Source: Myxococcales bacterium (GTDB lineage: Bacteria; Myxococcota_A; Polyangia; Polyangiales; Polyangiaceae). Taken from it: a DNA stretch of 42,093 nt. Every line of letters starts with the position of its first letter. Position 1 is the stretch's first letter. Of the stretch, positions 1 to 9,721 are shown piece after piece. The notes under the pieces are model-generated. The model was not told the origin of the DNA, did no database searches, and saw nothing but the letters and a program-made list of their open reading frames with translations. Location: the NCBI GenBank assembly GCA_025354825.1, contig JANXMC010000072.1, forward strand, positions 1 to 42,093, given 5' to 3'. The translations under genes and the position numbers were made by a program.

Positions 1-1572
1 AAAGCGAAGGCCCGTGGTCGCAACCGTCGCCGCGCTCGGCGATGCGGTCGCCGCACGGTCGCCGGTGAAAACACTGGCGACGAAGTCCGCCGCCGACGCG
101 CCACCCGCCACGCGCGCGCCGAGAGCCACGAGGGCGAGCGGCTCGCGCTCATGCACGGGCGTACGCGTGAGGGCGCCCGGGACGAAGGCGAGCGACGCGG
201 GCTCGGCGCGGTACTCCTCGAGAACGAGGTGCGCATTGTTGCCACCGAAGCCGAATGCGCTCACGGCCGCGACGCGCGGCGCGTCGCCCGCGCGCCACGC
301 CGACGGCGTCTCGGTCACGCGGAACGGCGACGCGCCGTCGAGCCCATCGAGGCGCTCGCTGCAGCTCGGCGTGGGCGGCGCGGTTTCGTGGGCGAGGGCC
401 GCCAATACCTTCTGCAGCCCCGCCACGCCGGCCGCCGTGATCAAGTGGCCGAGGTTCGCCTTGAGCGATCCCACGTGCACGCTCCCGGGCGCGCACTCGG
501 CGAAGACGCTGGCCATACTTTCGAGCTCGGTGCGATCGCCCACGGGCGTCCCCGTGGCGTGGCACTCGACGAGCGACACGCGCGAAGGGTCGATCCCCGC
601 TTGCATGTAGGCTGCACGCATCGCGCGAACCTGCCCGGCCGACGCCGGCGCGAGGAGACTCTTGCTCCGGCCGTCGTTCGAGAGGCCGACGCCGCGCACG
701 ACGCCGAGCACGCGGCGACCGTGGGCAACCGCGTCCGAAAGGCGCATGAGGGCGACCATGCCGGCCCCTTCGGCGGGGACGAGACCGTCGGCGCGACGAT
801 CGAAGGGGCGCGGCACGCCGGTGGGAGACAGCGCGGTGAGCGCCGAGAACCCAACGTGCAAGAAGAGGCTGTCGGCGCGGTTGGCGGCGCCCGCGAGCAT
901 CACATCGGCGCGCCGCTCGTGGAGCGTGTCGCAGGCGAGGCGAATGGCGTAAAGCGACGACGCGCAGGCCGCATCGATGCACATCGCTCCGGCGCCCAGC
1001 CGCAGCGCACGCGCGAGCACGTGAGCGGGAAGCCCGGACATGAACCGGTTCGCGGCGTGGGGCTTTTCGAGGCCGAGGAGCGCGCGCGCGCGGGCGCCGC
1101 CGCCGAGAAAGGCGCTGGGTTGCCCGTCGAGGAAGACGGCCTCGCCCCACTGCGCCATCGCCTCGGTGGGGAACGAGAGGTTGCCGACGACGGCACCGAT
1201 GCGCGCGCGGTTGGAGGGCGATGCCGCGAGCGCGTCGAAGCCCGCGTCGGCGAGCGCGTCGCGGCCCGTGGTGACGATCCACTGAAACAGAGGGTCGAGC
1301 GCGCGAAGCTCGTCGGCCGACACCGCGAGGCCTGCGCCGTCGAACACAGCCCCTTCGACGTAGCCGCCGCGTGTCGAGTAGGTCGCATCGACCGAAGACG
1401 TCGGGGTGCCGGCGACGAGGCGCGGGTCGATTCGAAAGCGCCCTTCGGGCACGTCGCGAACGAGCACGCGGCCGCGCGCGACGTTGTCCCACAGCGCTTC
1501 GGGAGAGAGCGCGCCGGGCAGGTTGCACGCCTGCCCGACGATGGCGATGGGCTCGAACGCGCGCGTCGTCAC
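1..1572 (-). CDS. pfa3: Pfa3 PUFA synthase, N-terminal ketosynthase (partial, 3' end off window)
   Basis: The reading frame is open from a GTG at 1572 to the window edge (524 codons) and is absent from the ORF track because it has no stop. It encodes a complete type I ketosynthase domain. The active-site Cys is about residue 203 (DAACASS), the first His about 338 (ECHATGT), and the Lys/His motif (KANLGHLITAAG) and FGFGGNNAH follow. The N-terminus (EPIAIVGQACNLPGA) is typical of a KS start. In myxobacterial PUFA synthases Pfa3 carries KS, chain-length factor, AT, two DH domains and often an acyltransferase; only the KS is seen here. The GTG overlaps the pfa2 stop (GTGA), so translation is probably coupled. 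The role is iterative condensation and dehydration steps of PUFA assembly in the cytosol. Domains beyond the KS are expected, not seen. Confidence 0.93.
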   Translation of the reverse strand, partial: MTTRAFEPIAIVGQACNLPGALSPEALWDNVARGRVLVRDVPEGRFRIDPRLVAGTPTSSVDATYSTRGGYVEGAVFDGAGLAVSADELRALDPLFQWIVTTGRDALADAGFDALAASPSNRARIGAVVGNLSFPTEAMAQWGEAVFLDGQPSAFLGGGARARALLGLEKPHAANRFMSGLPAHVLARALRLGAGAMCIDAACASSLYAIRLACDTLHERRADVMLAGAANRADSLFLHVGFSALTALSPTGVPRPFDRRADGLVPAEGAGMVALMRLSDAVAHGRRVLGVVRGVGLSNDGRSKSLLAPASAGQVRAMRAAYMQAGIDPSRVSLVECHATGTPVGDRTELESMASVFAECAPGSVHVGSLKANLGHLITAAGVAGLQKVLAALAHETAPPTPSCSERLDGLDGASPFRVTETPSAWRAGDAPRVAAVSAFGFGGNNAHLVLEEYRAEPASLAFVPGALTRTPVHEREPLALVALGARVAGGASAADFVASVFTGDRAATASPSAATVATTGLRF

Positions 1573-4500
1573 GTGAGCTGGCGCGTCGCGCTCTCGCGAG
1601 CGCCGGCGACGAAGGACGAGTCCTCCGGCAGGCGGTGCGCTTCGACGCCGCGCATCTCGGCGACGACGCGCCCAGACGCGTCGACGAAAAACACGTCGGC
1701 CGTCACGCGCGAGGCCGTCGGCGGATCGGCGAGGAGAATCGCGCGAAGCTCCCCCTCGAGCGCGCCCGGCGTATGCAGAATCACGGCGCCCACGCCCGTT
1801 GGAAGGAACGACCCGCGCGCCGCGTGGCGCGCCCACAAGAGCACCAGCTGAAGCCCTGCATCGAGGGCCGCGGCATCGAGGCGCCACGGGTGCTTCGGCC
1901 ACGTCGTCGCGACGACACCGCGCACGCGCGCGACCATCGCCCGCGGCGCGACGCCTTCGATCGACTCGATGAGATGAAAGCGCGGACCGTGGAAGAGCGC
2001 GTCTTGGTAGATGCCTCCGCGCGGAACGGCGTAGGGCTCGAGGCTCGGCACCGCAGGCGCCGCCGTCGGCGGGAGCGCGCTCGACGCGAGGTCGAGCGTT
2101 GCCGTGTAGTGCGGCGCCGCAGCGTCGCGGCCACGGATTTCGGCGCGAACCGTGCCGCCCTCGGAGGCGCCGCGGACGATGGCGACCTCGAGCTCGGTCC
2201 CCGCGCCGGTAAAGCTTGCGAGGCGTACGCCGCGAAGCACTTTCACGTCGCGCAATGCCGTCACGACGAGGTCCGGCCGGAGCGCGCCGGCAGCTTCGGC
2301 CATGAGCTCCAACGCGATCACGACGGGGAGCACCGGCACACCTTGAACGGCGTGATCGGCGAGGTAGCCGTGGGTCTTCGCGTTCACGTGCTGACGCGTG
2401 ATGGCGACGGACGGTTCGTCCGCGGTTTTGATCGCGGGCGACAGGGCGCCGCCAAAGACGACTTCGACCGTCGTTCCGAAGGCGCCGGCCATGCGGCGCG
2501 CGGCGAGCTCGTCGACGAAGAAGCGCGCCCCTTCGGCGTGGGTGAGAACGTGCACGCCGCGCTCGACGAAGATCGCGTGAAGCGCGGGCGTGACCATGCC
2601 GCCTTCCCACGGCCCCCAGTGCATCGCCTTCACGACGACGTCGCTGCCGCGCCGCTGCTGCTCGGCCTGGAGCATCTTGCTCATCGCCTCATTCGCCATC
2701 GCGTAGTCGACCTGCCCCACGTTGCCGAACCGCCCGGCGACGGACGAGAATGCGCACAAGAGATCGAGCGGATCGGACGCGGTGGCATCGAGGAGCGCGC
2801 GAAGGCCACGCACCTTCGTGTCGACGACGCGGTCGACCTGCTCGCGGGTTTTGTCTTCGATGCGCTTGTCGGCGAGGACGCCCGCGCCGTGGACGATGCC
2901 GGTGATCGGCCCGAACGCGCGGCGCCCTTCGGCCACGGCGGCGGCCACGGATTTCTCGTCGCGAATGTCGGTGGCGACGTAGATGGCCTTGGCGCCGAGC
3001 CCTTCGAGCTCGCCGAGGAACGCGCGAATTTCGCGGGCTGCGACGATGCGCGCCGCCCATTGGCCTATCTCCACGAGCGACAGCGCGCGCCCTTCGGCTT
3101 TGGCGACGGCGATGAGCGCAGGCTTCAGCTTCGCCTCTTCGGCAATCTCGGCGCAGCTCGCAGGCTCCGCGGCGACGATGTCGGTGCGGCCGAGGAGGAC
3201 GATGCGCGGCTTGCACGCGCGGGCCAGCGCTCGGAGCGTCGTCGCCGTTACGCCGCGCGCCCCGCCGCTCGCGACGATGACCGAGCGTGGCGAGACGAGC
3301 GACTGCCCTGTCGCCGCGAGCGCTTCGGTGACGACGATGGGCTCGACGCGGTGCGCGCCGCGACGACCGACTTCAACGCCATCGAAGCCGGAGGCGAGCT
3401 CGTCGATGACGATGCGCGCGGCGTCGAGGGCCGCCATCCCCGTGAGGTCGATGTCGAGCGCTTTGCACGCGACCGTCGGCCATTCGAGGGCCGCCGTCTT
3501 CACGAGCCCCGCGAGGCCCCCCGTGATTGCGCGCACCGCATCCACGCGCGTCGTGCCGAAGTCGCCGCCCGTGTCGAAGGCCGCGAGAAAGAATGCGCCG
3601 GGCGCGCCGCGCAGATCCGAAGCGACGCCGCGAACGGTGACCAGGGCGTCCTTCAAGTGCGCAACGGCGTCGTCGCTCGACGCCACGTCACCCAATGCCG
3701 ACACGTCGACGAGGCCGCCGACGGCTACGCCGCGCTCGGGCTGATCGCCGCGGGCGAGAACGACCGCGTGCATCCCGCGGTCTTCGAGAAGCGCCGCGAC
3801 GGCCGATGCGACGCCGCGACCGTCGTCGACGACGATGATCACGCGCCCTGCGGGAGGCGCGAAGGGGCGTCGGGCGCGCTGCGGAATCTCCTGAATACGG
3901 AGGACCCCTCGCTGCGCCATCGTCGCTTTTGGCGCGGCCTTCATGGGCGAGAGCGGCGTCTCGCGGCGGGCATGGGGCGACGGCTCGCGCTGGGTTGCCG
4001 GAGGCTCGGACGCGATCTTCGCCGGCGCGCTCGTCGTCGTCGTCGCTGACGCAGGCGAGAGCGCGCGGGCGATCTCGCCCAGGGTCGCCAGCTGCGCGAG
4101 CTTCAGCGGATCGATTTCCGGCGCCACGGGGACTCGCTCTTTGAACGCCCCGAGGATCTCGACACGCTTGATAGAGTCGATGCCGAGGTCGGCTTCGAGG
4201 CTCATCTCGAGGGCCAAGGCGTCGCGCGGGTAGCCCGTTTTCTCGGCGACGATGGCGAGGAACACTTCCGCCGCGTCGACCTGGCTCGAAGCCGCTGCAG
4301 CTGCGGGCGCCGTCGCGGGAACCCGAGCGCCGGCCGGTGTGAGGGCCTTCGCGATGTCGCCGAGGGTCGCGAGCTGCGCGAGCTTCAGCGGGTCGAGCTC
4401 GATGCCGTCGGGCATCCGCTCTTTGAACGCGCCCAAGATTTCGACCCGCTTGATCGAGTCGATGCCGAGGTCGGCCTCGAGGCTCATCTCGGGGGCGAGC

Positions 4501-7500
4501 GCTTCGACGGGGTAGCCCGTCTTCTCGCTCACGACGGCGAGGAGCAGCGCCGCCGCATCGATTGCAGGCGGTGCTGCGCGAGGCGGCGCAGGGGCGACCG
4601 GCGCGGGCATCCGTGCGGACGCGACCTGCACCGCGGGCGGCGCGTGCGCGGGCGCGGGCGCAGGCGGCGGAACGTAGGCCGCAGGTGCGGGCGGCGCCGC
4701 GGCGAGGGCCGGGCGCGGTGCCGCGTGGGCTGCGATCGTCAGCGTCGGCGCGTGCCCCGCGAGGAGCGCGGCGAGGGCCGTCGATGTCGCCTCGGACGCT
4801 TGCAAATACGCAAGATGCGCATCGGTCATCGCCTTCTGAAACGCGGCATGGGACTCGGCGGTCTGCCGCTGCCCTTCGCGAAAGACATCGAGCCACCCCG
4901 CCGCAGCCGGCACGGCCGTCGGTGCGGCGTGCTGCTGCGTCGGCACCGTCGCGGGCGCGGCAACCGCGTGGCCGTTCGCGCCGTTCGTGTAGCCCCGGCT
5001 GTCGTTCGTGCGTGTCGTCATGGTCCGTGCGTCCTTCGGCGAAACGGTAGCGGCGGCCTGCATCGTCGGTGCGGGCGCGGGAGCGAGCACTGGCGCGCGC
5101 GGCTGCGCAGGCATCGGCGCCGGGAATGCCGGTTTGCCGTAGTTCACGCCGCGCAGCCCCACGCGCGACTTCGACGGCGCAGCCTTCGCCTTCGCGGGCT
5201 CGGCGCTCCGCGGCAGCTTCGTCACGTCGACGCCCGCGCCCACGGCGACGAGGCGTGCGAGGCACGCGAGCATCGCGAGGGCGCCGTCTTTCTTCGGAGC
5301 GTCCGTCGCGAAGGCGACCGCCTTGTCGCCCAGAATGCGCGCGACGAGCGGCGTGAGCACCGCGCCCGGTCCGACCTCGACGAAGACGCGCGCACCCGCG
5401 TCGTACATCGCACGCACCTCGTCGACGAAACGCACGGGGCGGGCGACCTGCTCGGCCACGACGTTTCGAAGCGCATCGGCGTCTCCTTCGTAGCGGCTCG
5501 CCGTCGTGTTCGCGAAGACCGCAATCGTCGGCGCCTTCACGTCGATCGTCGCCAGAAACGCGCGGAGCGGGGCCGTCGCATCGGCGACCAGGGGCGAGTG
5601 GAAGGCGGTCGAAACGGCGAGGCGCTTCGTCGTGACCTTCGCCTCGTCGAGAGCACGCGCGACCGCATCGATGGCGTCGCGTTCGCCCGATAGGACGACC
5701 TGATCGGGCGCATTGTGGTTGGCGACGACGACCTTTCCGACGACGCCAACGCGCGCGATCGCGCTCTCGGCAAGCTCCGCGCTGGTCACCGCCGCGAGCA
5801 TCGCGCCGGGCGTTCCGCTCGCCGCCGCCATCAGCTCGCCGCGCTTCCGTGCGAGCTTCATCAGCGAGGCGAAGTCGAGGCTCCCCGCCGCATGGAGCGC
5901 GACCAGCTCGCCGAAGCTGTGGCCGGCGACCATGGCGGGAACGACTCCGAAGAGTGCGAGCACGCGAAGGCTGGCGACGCTCGCCGCGCCGAGCGCCGGC
6001 TGCGCCCACTCGGTCGCCGTGAGCGTCGCCGACTGCGTCGCGCGCGCTGCCGCGTCGAACGTCGACGGCGGGAAGATGATCCGCGACAGCGGCGTCTCCG
6101 CGAGGGCAAATCCGTCGGCCTCGTCGAAGGCGCTCCGGGCTTCGTCGAAGGCCATCGCGAGGGCGCCGCCCATTCCGAGGCTCTGGCTCCCCTGCCCTGG
6201 AAACACGAAGGCGACGTCGCCGGCGACCGCGCCTGCACCGGCGAAGATACCGGGCGGCATCGCGGTTCCCGCCGTCACGGCGGCCCGCGCCTTCGCGAGG
6301 AGGGCGCGCGCGTCGTCCTCCGTCGTCGCCACGAACGCGACGCGGCGCCCATCAACGTGCGCGCCTGCCGGGTAGCGATCGATGGCGGCGCCCGCAGCTT
6401 CCGCGAGGGTCATCCCGCCCGCGAGATCGCTCTCGACCGCCGCGACGGATGTGGCCAGCGTCGCGGCATCGCCGCCCGCCGCGAGCAGCACGAACCCCGG
6501 CGACGCTGCGAGGCGCGGCGCCTTCCGCCCGGCGCCCACGTACTCTTCGAGGGTCAGGTGGAAGTTGCTTCCGCCGAAACCGAACGAGCTCACCGACGCA
6601 CGCCTCGGGTGGTCCGTCGCGGGCCGTATCCAGGGGCGCGCTTCGGTCGCGATGTAGAACGGGCTCGCGGCAAAATCGATCGCCGGGTTCGGCTCCGTCA
6701 CGTGCAGCGTCGGCGGGATCACCTTCTGATGCAGCGACAGCGCCGCCTTCAAAAGCCCCGCCGCCCCCGCCGCCGACTTCGTGTGACCAATTTGGCTCTT
6801 CACCGAGCCCACGGCGCACCACTGGCGATCCTTACGACCGCTCTCTTCGAACGCGATGCGCAGCCCTTCGAGCTCCGCGGCGTCGCCTGCGCGCGTCCCG
6901 GTTCCGTGGGCCTCGACGAGCTCCACGGTCGATGCCGAATACCCCGCGGCCTCGTACGCACGACGCAGCGCTTTCGCCTGCCCCTCGGGCACCGGCGCAT
7001 ACACGCTCTTCGCGCGCCCGTCGCTCGACGTACCCACGCCGCGGATCACGGCGTAGATCTTGTTCCCGTCCCGTTCGGCGTCGGCGAGGCGCTTCAGCGC
7101 CACCATGCCGAGCCCTTCGCCGAGGAGCGTGCCGTCGGCGCTCTTGTCGAAGGGCCTGCAGCGACCCGACGCGGAGAGCGCCGGCGTCTTGCTGAAGCAC
7201 ATGTACATAAAGATGTCGTTCATCGTGTCGACGCCGCCGCTCAAGACGACGTCGGCGCGCCCGAGAACGAGCTCGTCGATCCCCATCGCGATGGCCGCGA
7301 AGGAGCTCGCGCACGCGGCATCGGTCACGGCGTTGGTGCCGCCCGTGTCGAGGCGGTTGGCGATGCGCCCGGCGATGACGTTGCCGAGGAGCCCGGGGAA
7401 TGTCGCCTCGGTCCACGGCGCAAAACAGGCTGAAATCTTCGCGCACGCCGCCTGCACCTCGGCCTCGGGAATGCCCGCCGCGCGCATGCCGGCTTCCCAC

Positions 7501-7949
7501 GCGGGCCGCTGGAGGCGCGACGCCATTTGGCCGAACAGCTCCTGCCCGCTGGTCGCACCGAGGAGCACGCTCACGCGACTTCGGTCAGCCGCTTCGAGCT
7601 TGCCGTCGAAGCAGTCTTCGAGCGTCGTGCGCGCCACCAAAAGCCCCAAGAGCTGGGACGTGTCGGTCGACGAAAGCATGCTTGGGGGGATGCCATTGGC
7701 GAGCGTGTCGAACGGCACCTCGGGCAAGAACGCGCCACGCCGGCAGTAGGTCTTGTCGGCGATCTTCGGATCGGCGTCGAAGTAGTCCTCGAGCTTGAAG
7801 TGCGAGTCGGGCACGTCGGTGACGAGGTCGATGCCGCGCACGACGTTCTGCCAGAACGCCGCGACGTCGACGGCGCCGGGAAAGAGCCCGCCCATGCCCA
7901 CGATGGCGATCGCCACGCTCTCTTGGTCCTTCGTCGTCTTCGTCGTCAT
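1569..7949 (-). CDS. pfa2: Pfa2 PUFA synthase: KS-MAT-ACP-ACP-KR-DH
   Basis: A 2126-residue multidomain synthase of the PfaA type. The order is KS (active-site Cys about 213 in DAACASS, then AHGTGT and a GHTKSAAG motif), malonyl transferase (FPGQGSQ, Ser about 678 in GHSFGE), an Ala/Pro-rich linker, two tandem acyl carrier domains (LGIDSIKRVEIL, phosphopantetheine Ser about 1165 and 1259), ketoreductase (ASGGARGVTA near 1560, a serine-tyrosine region near 1740) and a C-terminal hot-dog dehydratase with HxxxGxxxxP (His about 1866) and DxxxQ (about 2030). All catalytic residues expected for these domains are visible. It loads malonyl units, condenses them and reduces the keto group during PUFA synthesis. 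The ATG overlaps the pfa1 stop and its own stop overlaps the pfa3 GTG. Only two ACPs are present, which is few for this family. No phosphopantetheinyl transferase gene is in the window. Confidence 0.96.
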   Translation of the reverse strand: MTTKTTKDQESVAIAIVGMGGLFPGAVDVAAFWQNVVRGIDLVTDVPDSHFKLEDYFDADPKIADKTYCRRGAFLPEVPFDTLANGIPPSMLSSTDTSQLLGLLVARTTLEDCFDGKLEAADRSRVSVLLGATSGQELFGQMASRLQRPAWEAGMRAAGIPEAEVQAACAKISACFAPWTEATFPGLLGNVIAGRIANRLDTGGTNAVTDAACASSFAAIAMGIDELVLGRADVVLSGGVDTMNDIFMYMCFSKTPALSASGRCRPFDKSADGTLLGEGLGMVALKRLADAERDGNKIYAVIRGVGTSSDGRAKSVYAPVPEGQAKALRRAYEAAGYSASTVELVEAHGTGTRAGDAAELEGLRIAFEESGRKDRQWCAVGSVKSQIGHTKSAAGAAGLLKAALSLHQKVIPPTLHVTEPNPAIDFAASPFYIATEARPWIRPATDHPRRASVSSFGFGGSNFHLTLEEYVGAGRKAPRLAASPGFVLLAAGGDAATLATSVAAVESDLAGGMTLAEAAGAAIDRYPAGAHVDGRRVAFVATTEDDARALLAKARAAVTAGTAMPPGIFAGAGAVAGDVAFVFPGQGSQSLGMGGALAMAFDEARSAFDEADGFALAETPLSRIIFPPSTFDAAARATQSATLTATEWAQPALGAASVASLRVLALFGVVPAMVAGHSFGELVALHAAGSLDFASLMKLARKRGELMAAASGTPGAMLAAVTSAELAESAIARVGVVGKVVVANHNAPDQVVLSGERDAIDAVARALDEAKVTTKRLAVSTAFHSPLVADATAPLRAFLATIDVKAPTIAVFANTTASRYEGDADALRNVVAEQVARPVRFVDEVRAMYDAGARVFVEVGPGAVLTPLVARILGDKAVAFATDAPKKDGALAMLACLARLVAVGAGVDVTKLPRSAEPAKAKAAPSKSRVGLRGVNYGKPAFPAPMPAQPRAPVLAPAPAPTMQAAATVSPKDARTMTTRTNDSRGYTNGANGHAVAAPATVPTQQHAAPTAVPAAAGWLDVFREGQRQTAESHAAFQKAMTDAHLAYLQASEATSTALAALLAGHAPTLTIAAHAAPRPALAAAPPAPAAYVPPPAPAPAHAPPAVQVASARMPAPVAPAPPRAAPPAIDAAALLLAVVSEKTGYPVEALAPEMSLEADLGIDSIKRVEILGAFKERMPDGIELDPLKLAQLATLGDIAKALTPAGARVPATAPAAAAASSQVDAAEVFLAIVAEKTGYPRDALALEMSLEADLGIDSIKRVEILGAFKERVPVAPEIDPLKLAQLATLGEIARALSPASATTTTSAPAKIASEPPATQREPSPHARRETPLSPMKAAPKATMAQRGVLRIQEIPQRARRPFAPPAGRVIIVVDDGRGVASAVAALLEDRGMHAVVLARGDQPERGVAVGGLVDVSALGDVASSDDAVAHLKDALVTVRGVASDLRGAPGAFFLAAFDTGGDFGTTRVDAVRAITGGLAGLVKTAALEWPTVACKALDIDLTGMAALDAARIVIDELASGFDGVEVGRRGAHRVEPIVVTEALAATGQSLVSPRSVIVASGGARGVTATTLRALARACKPRIVLLGRTDIVAAEPASCAEIAEEAKLKPALIAVAKAEGRALSLVEIGQWAARIVAAREIRAFLGELEGLGAKAIYVATDIRDEKSVAAAVAEGRRAFGPITGIVHGAGVLADKRIEDKTREQVDRVVDTKVRGLRALLDATASDPLDLLCAFSSVAGRFGNVGQVDYAMANEAMSKMLQAEQQRRGSDVVVKAMHWGPWEGGMVTPALHAIFVERGVHVLTHAEGARFFVDELAARRMAGAFGTTVEVVFGGALSPAIKTADEPSVAITRQHVNAKTHGYLADHAVQGVPVLPVVIALELMAEAAGALRPDLVVTALRDVKVLRGVRLASFTGAGTELEVAIVRGASEGGTVRAEIRGRDAAAPHYTATLDLASSALPPTAAPAVPSLEPYAVPRGGIYQDALFHGPRFHLIESIEGVAPRAMVARVRGVVATTWPKHPWRLDAAALDAGLQLVLLWARHAARGSFLPTGVGAVILHTPGALEGELRAILLADPPTASRVTADVFFVDASGRVVAEMRGVEAHRLPEDSSFVAGARESATRQLT

Positions 7950-9649
7950 GCAGTGTCCTCAAAGCGCCGAGGGGTGAACGCAAAGGCGGCGTCGGGAACG
8001 GGCACTCCATAGGAGCGTAGCTGCTGCGCGCGCGTGATGGCGGCCGCGCCTTCGAGGAAGTTCAGCCCTATCTGCGCGACGGTTCGGCTCGCGAGCGGCT
8101 CTAAAAAAGAGCCTTGGGCCCATGCGTTGAACGCGCCCATCGCCGGCCCGCACCAGATTTGAAAATCGGTCGCGCGCGCGTCATCGCCCGCGATCGCCCA
8201 CTTGCTCGCCTGGCCGAGGTACGCGCGAAAGACGAGGGCCATCCGGTGCTTCTCGTCGCGCGCCGCGCGCTCGTTTTCTGCGGGGGCGCGCGTTTCGAAG
8301 AACGCATGCGTCGCGCGCCAGAGGTCGTCGATCGACCCCTTGAACACGTCGCGTTCGAGGCGCTCGCGGTCGCCTTTCGGGATCGCGTCGAGCGATGCGT
8401 GGGCCTTGTAGAGCTCGTACAATTTGTGCGCGCGGACCGCGAACAGGGTGCCCCGTTTGAGCACCTGCACCTTCACGCCCATCTCGAACATGTCGGCGGC
8501 GGGCGCCATCATCACGTCGCCGAGACGCGCTTCGGCGAGGAGCGCTTTGCCCCGCGGCGAGAGGCCGCTCTCGACGGCAGCTTGGTTCACCGACCCGGTC
8601 ATCACGTACCCCGCGCCCATGGCGAAGGCCGAAGCGACCGATGAGGGCGTGCCGAGGCCGCCCGCCGCGCCGACACGAATCGCCTCGACGTAGCCCCGTG
8701 CGCGCGTGATGTCGTCGCGCAGGCGAAGCACCGTGGGCAACACCGCCGGGAGCGCTTGGTTGTCGGTGTGGCCGCCCGAGTCGGCTTCGACGGTGATGTC
8801 CGACGCGACCGAGATGCGCGCGGCGAGGCGCGCTTCGTCGGCCGTGATGGCGCCGGTGCGGGCGAGCTCCTCGAGCATGGCCGTAGGCGCAGGCTCCATG
8901 AAGCGCCGCGCGACTTCGGGACGGGAGACCTTCGCCATGACGAAATTCTTCCGCACGACGCGGCCGTCGCCGTCTTGTGTGAGGCCGCTTGCCGCGTAGC
9001 GCACGACCATCGGCGTGAGATCCATGTAGGCCGACGCCGAGACGCACGTGACGCCGCGCGCGAGGTAGAGCGCGACGACCGCGGCTTCCAGATCGGCTTC
9101 GTGGGGGCTGTGAATCAAGTTCACGCCGTAGCTGAGCGCGCCGTCGTGGCCGTGGTTCCGGTCGCCGAGCGCGTTCGAAATGGTGTCGAGCTCGCGCGCG
9201 ACCCTTTCGATCGACAGCCCCGCCGCGCCGAAGAACCCAAGCATCCCCGCGCGCGCCGCGGCGATCACCATCTCGGCGGTCGCGATGCCGTTGGCCATTT
9301 CACCGACGACGTAGGCGAAGCGCACACGGTGCGCCTCGTTGAACGCACGATCGCCGAGCCATTCCGGATAAAGCGGCGGTAGCGCGCCGAGCAGGTTCAA
9401 ACGCGACGCGCTCGACCCGTTCGCCGCGTGGGATCCGAACGTCGCCTCGCCTCCGAACGCCACGCCCACACCGCCCTCGTCGTTCGCCACCACGAACGCC
9501 GTCTCGCGCGCGCGCGCCGCGGCACGGCCGATTTCACCGCGCGTGAACGACGCCGGCTCACGACCTGCCGTCCATGTGCCGAGCACACCCAAGCTCGAGT
9601 CCGCTCTTATCGAACCGCTCACAGAGCCACTCCTCTTCGATGACGGCAT
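7946..9649 (-). CDS. pfa1: Pfa1 (PfaD-type) FMN-dependent enoyl reductase of PUFA synthase
   Basis: A TIM-barrel enoyl reductase of the PfaD/2-nitropropane dioxygenase family. It reduces selected enoyl intermediates in trans during PUFA assembly. Visible motifs are a YGVNLIHSP segment near the centre, VEADSGGHTDN near residue 290 (conserved His region), and a nucleotide-binding stretch GAAGGLGTPSS followed by TGSVNQAAVESG near 340-355. I chose ATG 9649 (567 residues, start MPSSKRSG) over the upstream ATG at 9730, because the extension would run through the divergent promoter region and into oleA. It is the first gene of the pfa operon and ends in an ATGA overlap with pfa2. A TATAAG hexamer 12 nt upstream of the ATG is a possible -10 element. 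Confidence 0.93.
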   Translation of the reverse strand: MPSSKRSGSVSGSIRADSSLGVLGTWTAGREPASFTRGEIGRAAARARETAFVVANDEGGVGVAFGGEATFGSHAANGSSASRLNLLGALPPLYPEWLGDRAFNEAHRVRFAYVVGEMANGIATAEMVIAAARAGMLGFFGAAGLSIERVARELDTISNALGDRNHGHDGALSYGVNLIHSPHEADLEAAVVALYLARGVTCVSASAYMDLTPMVVRYAASGLTQDGDGRVVRKNFVMAKVSRPEVARRFMEPAPTAMLEELARTGAITADEARLAARISVASDITVEADSGGHTDNQALPAVLPTVLRLRDDITRARGYVEAIRVGAAGGLGTPSSVASAFAMGAGYVMTGSVNQAAVESGLSPRGKALLAEARLGDVMMAPAADMFEMGVKVQVLKRGTLFAVRAHKLYELYKAHASLDAIPKGDRERLERDVFKGSIDDLWRATHAFFETRAPAENERAARDEKHRMALVFRAYLGQASKWAIAGDDARATDFQIWCGPAMGAFNAWAQGSFLEPLASRTVAQIGLNFLEGAAAITRAQQLRSYGVPVPDAAFAFTPRRFEDTA

Positions 9650-9721
9650 CGGACGCGTCGCCTTATAGACCGTTTGACATCCGAGGCGCCATGGGCGCGA
9701 ATCCGGGCGCCAAAGGTGCGC
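9650..9721. promoter_or_regulatory. Divergent promoter region between pfa1 and oleA
   Basis: Only 72 bp separate the pfa1 start (9649, minus) from the preferred oleA start (9722, plus). On the plus strand a consensus TTGACA lies at 9674-9679; 17 bp further the hexamer GCGAAT is a poor -10 match. On the minus strand TATAAG (complement of 9662-9667) is a good -10 match but no clear -35 is seen. The two putative promoters would overlap, so expression of the two operons could be linked or mutually exclusive. The elements are read by eye and no operator dyad is obvious. Confidence 0.5.

Noticed and set aside
1371-4049. 892-residue plus-strand ORF opposite pfa2
   Set aside because: Arg/His/Asp-rich composition, no domain, antisense to the KR/DH region of a fully supported synthase; a typical high-GC shadow ORF.
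3688-6009. 773-residue minus-strand ORF inside pfa2
   Set aside because: Another frame of the MAT/ACP region; Arg-rich with no recognisable motif.
5715-7433. 572-residue plus-strand ORF
   Set aside because: Antisense to the MAT and KS of pfa2, low-complexity Arg/Glu content.
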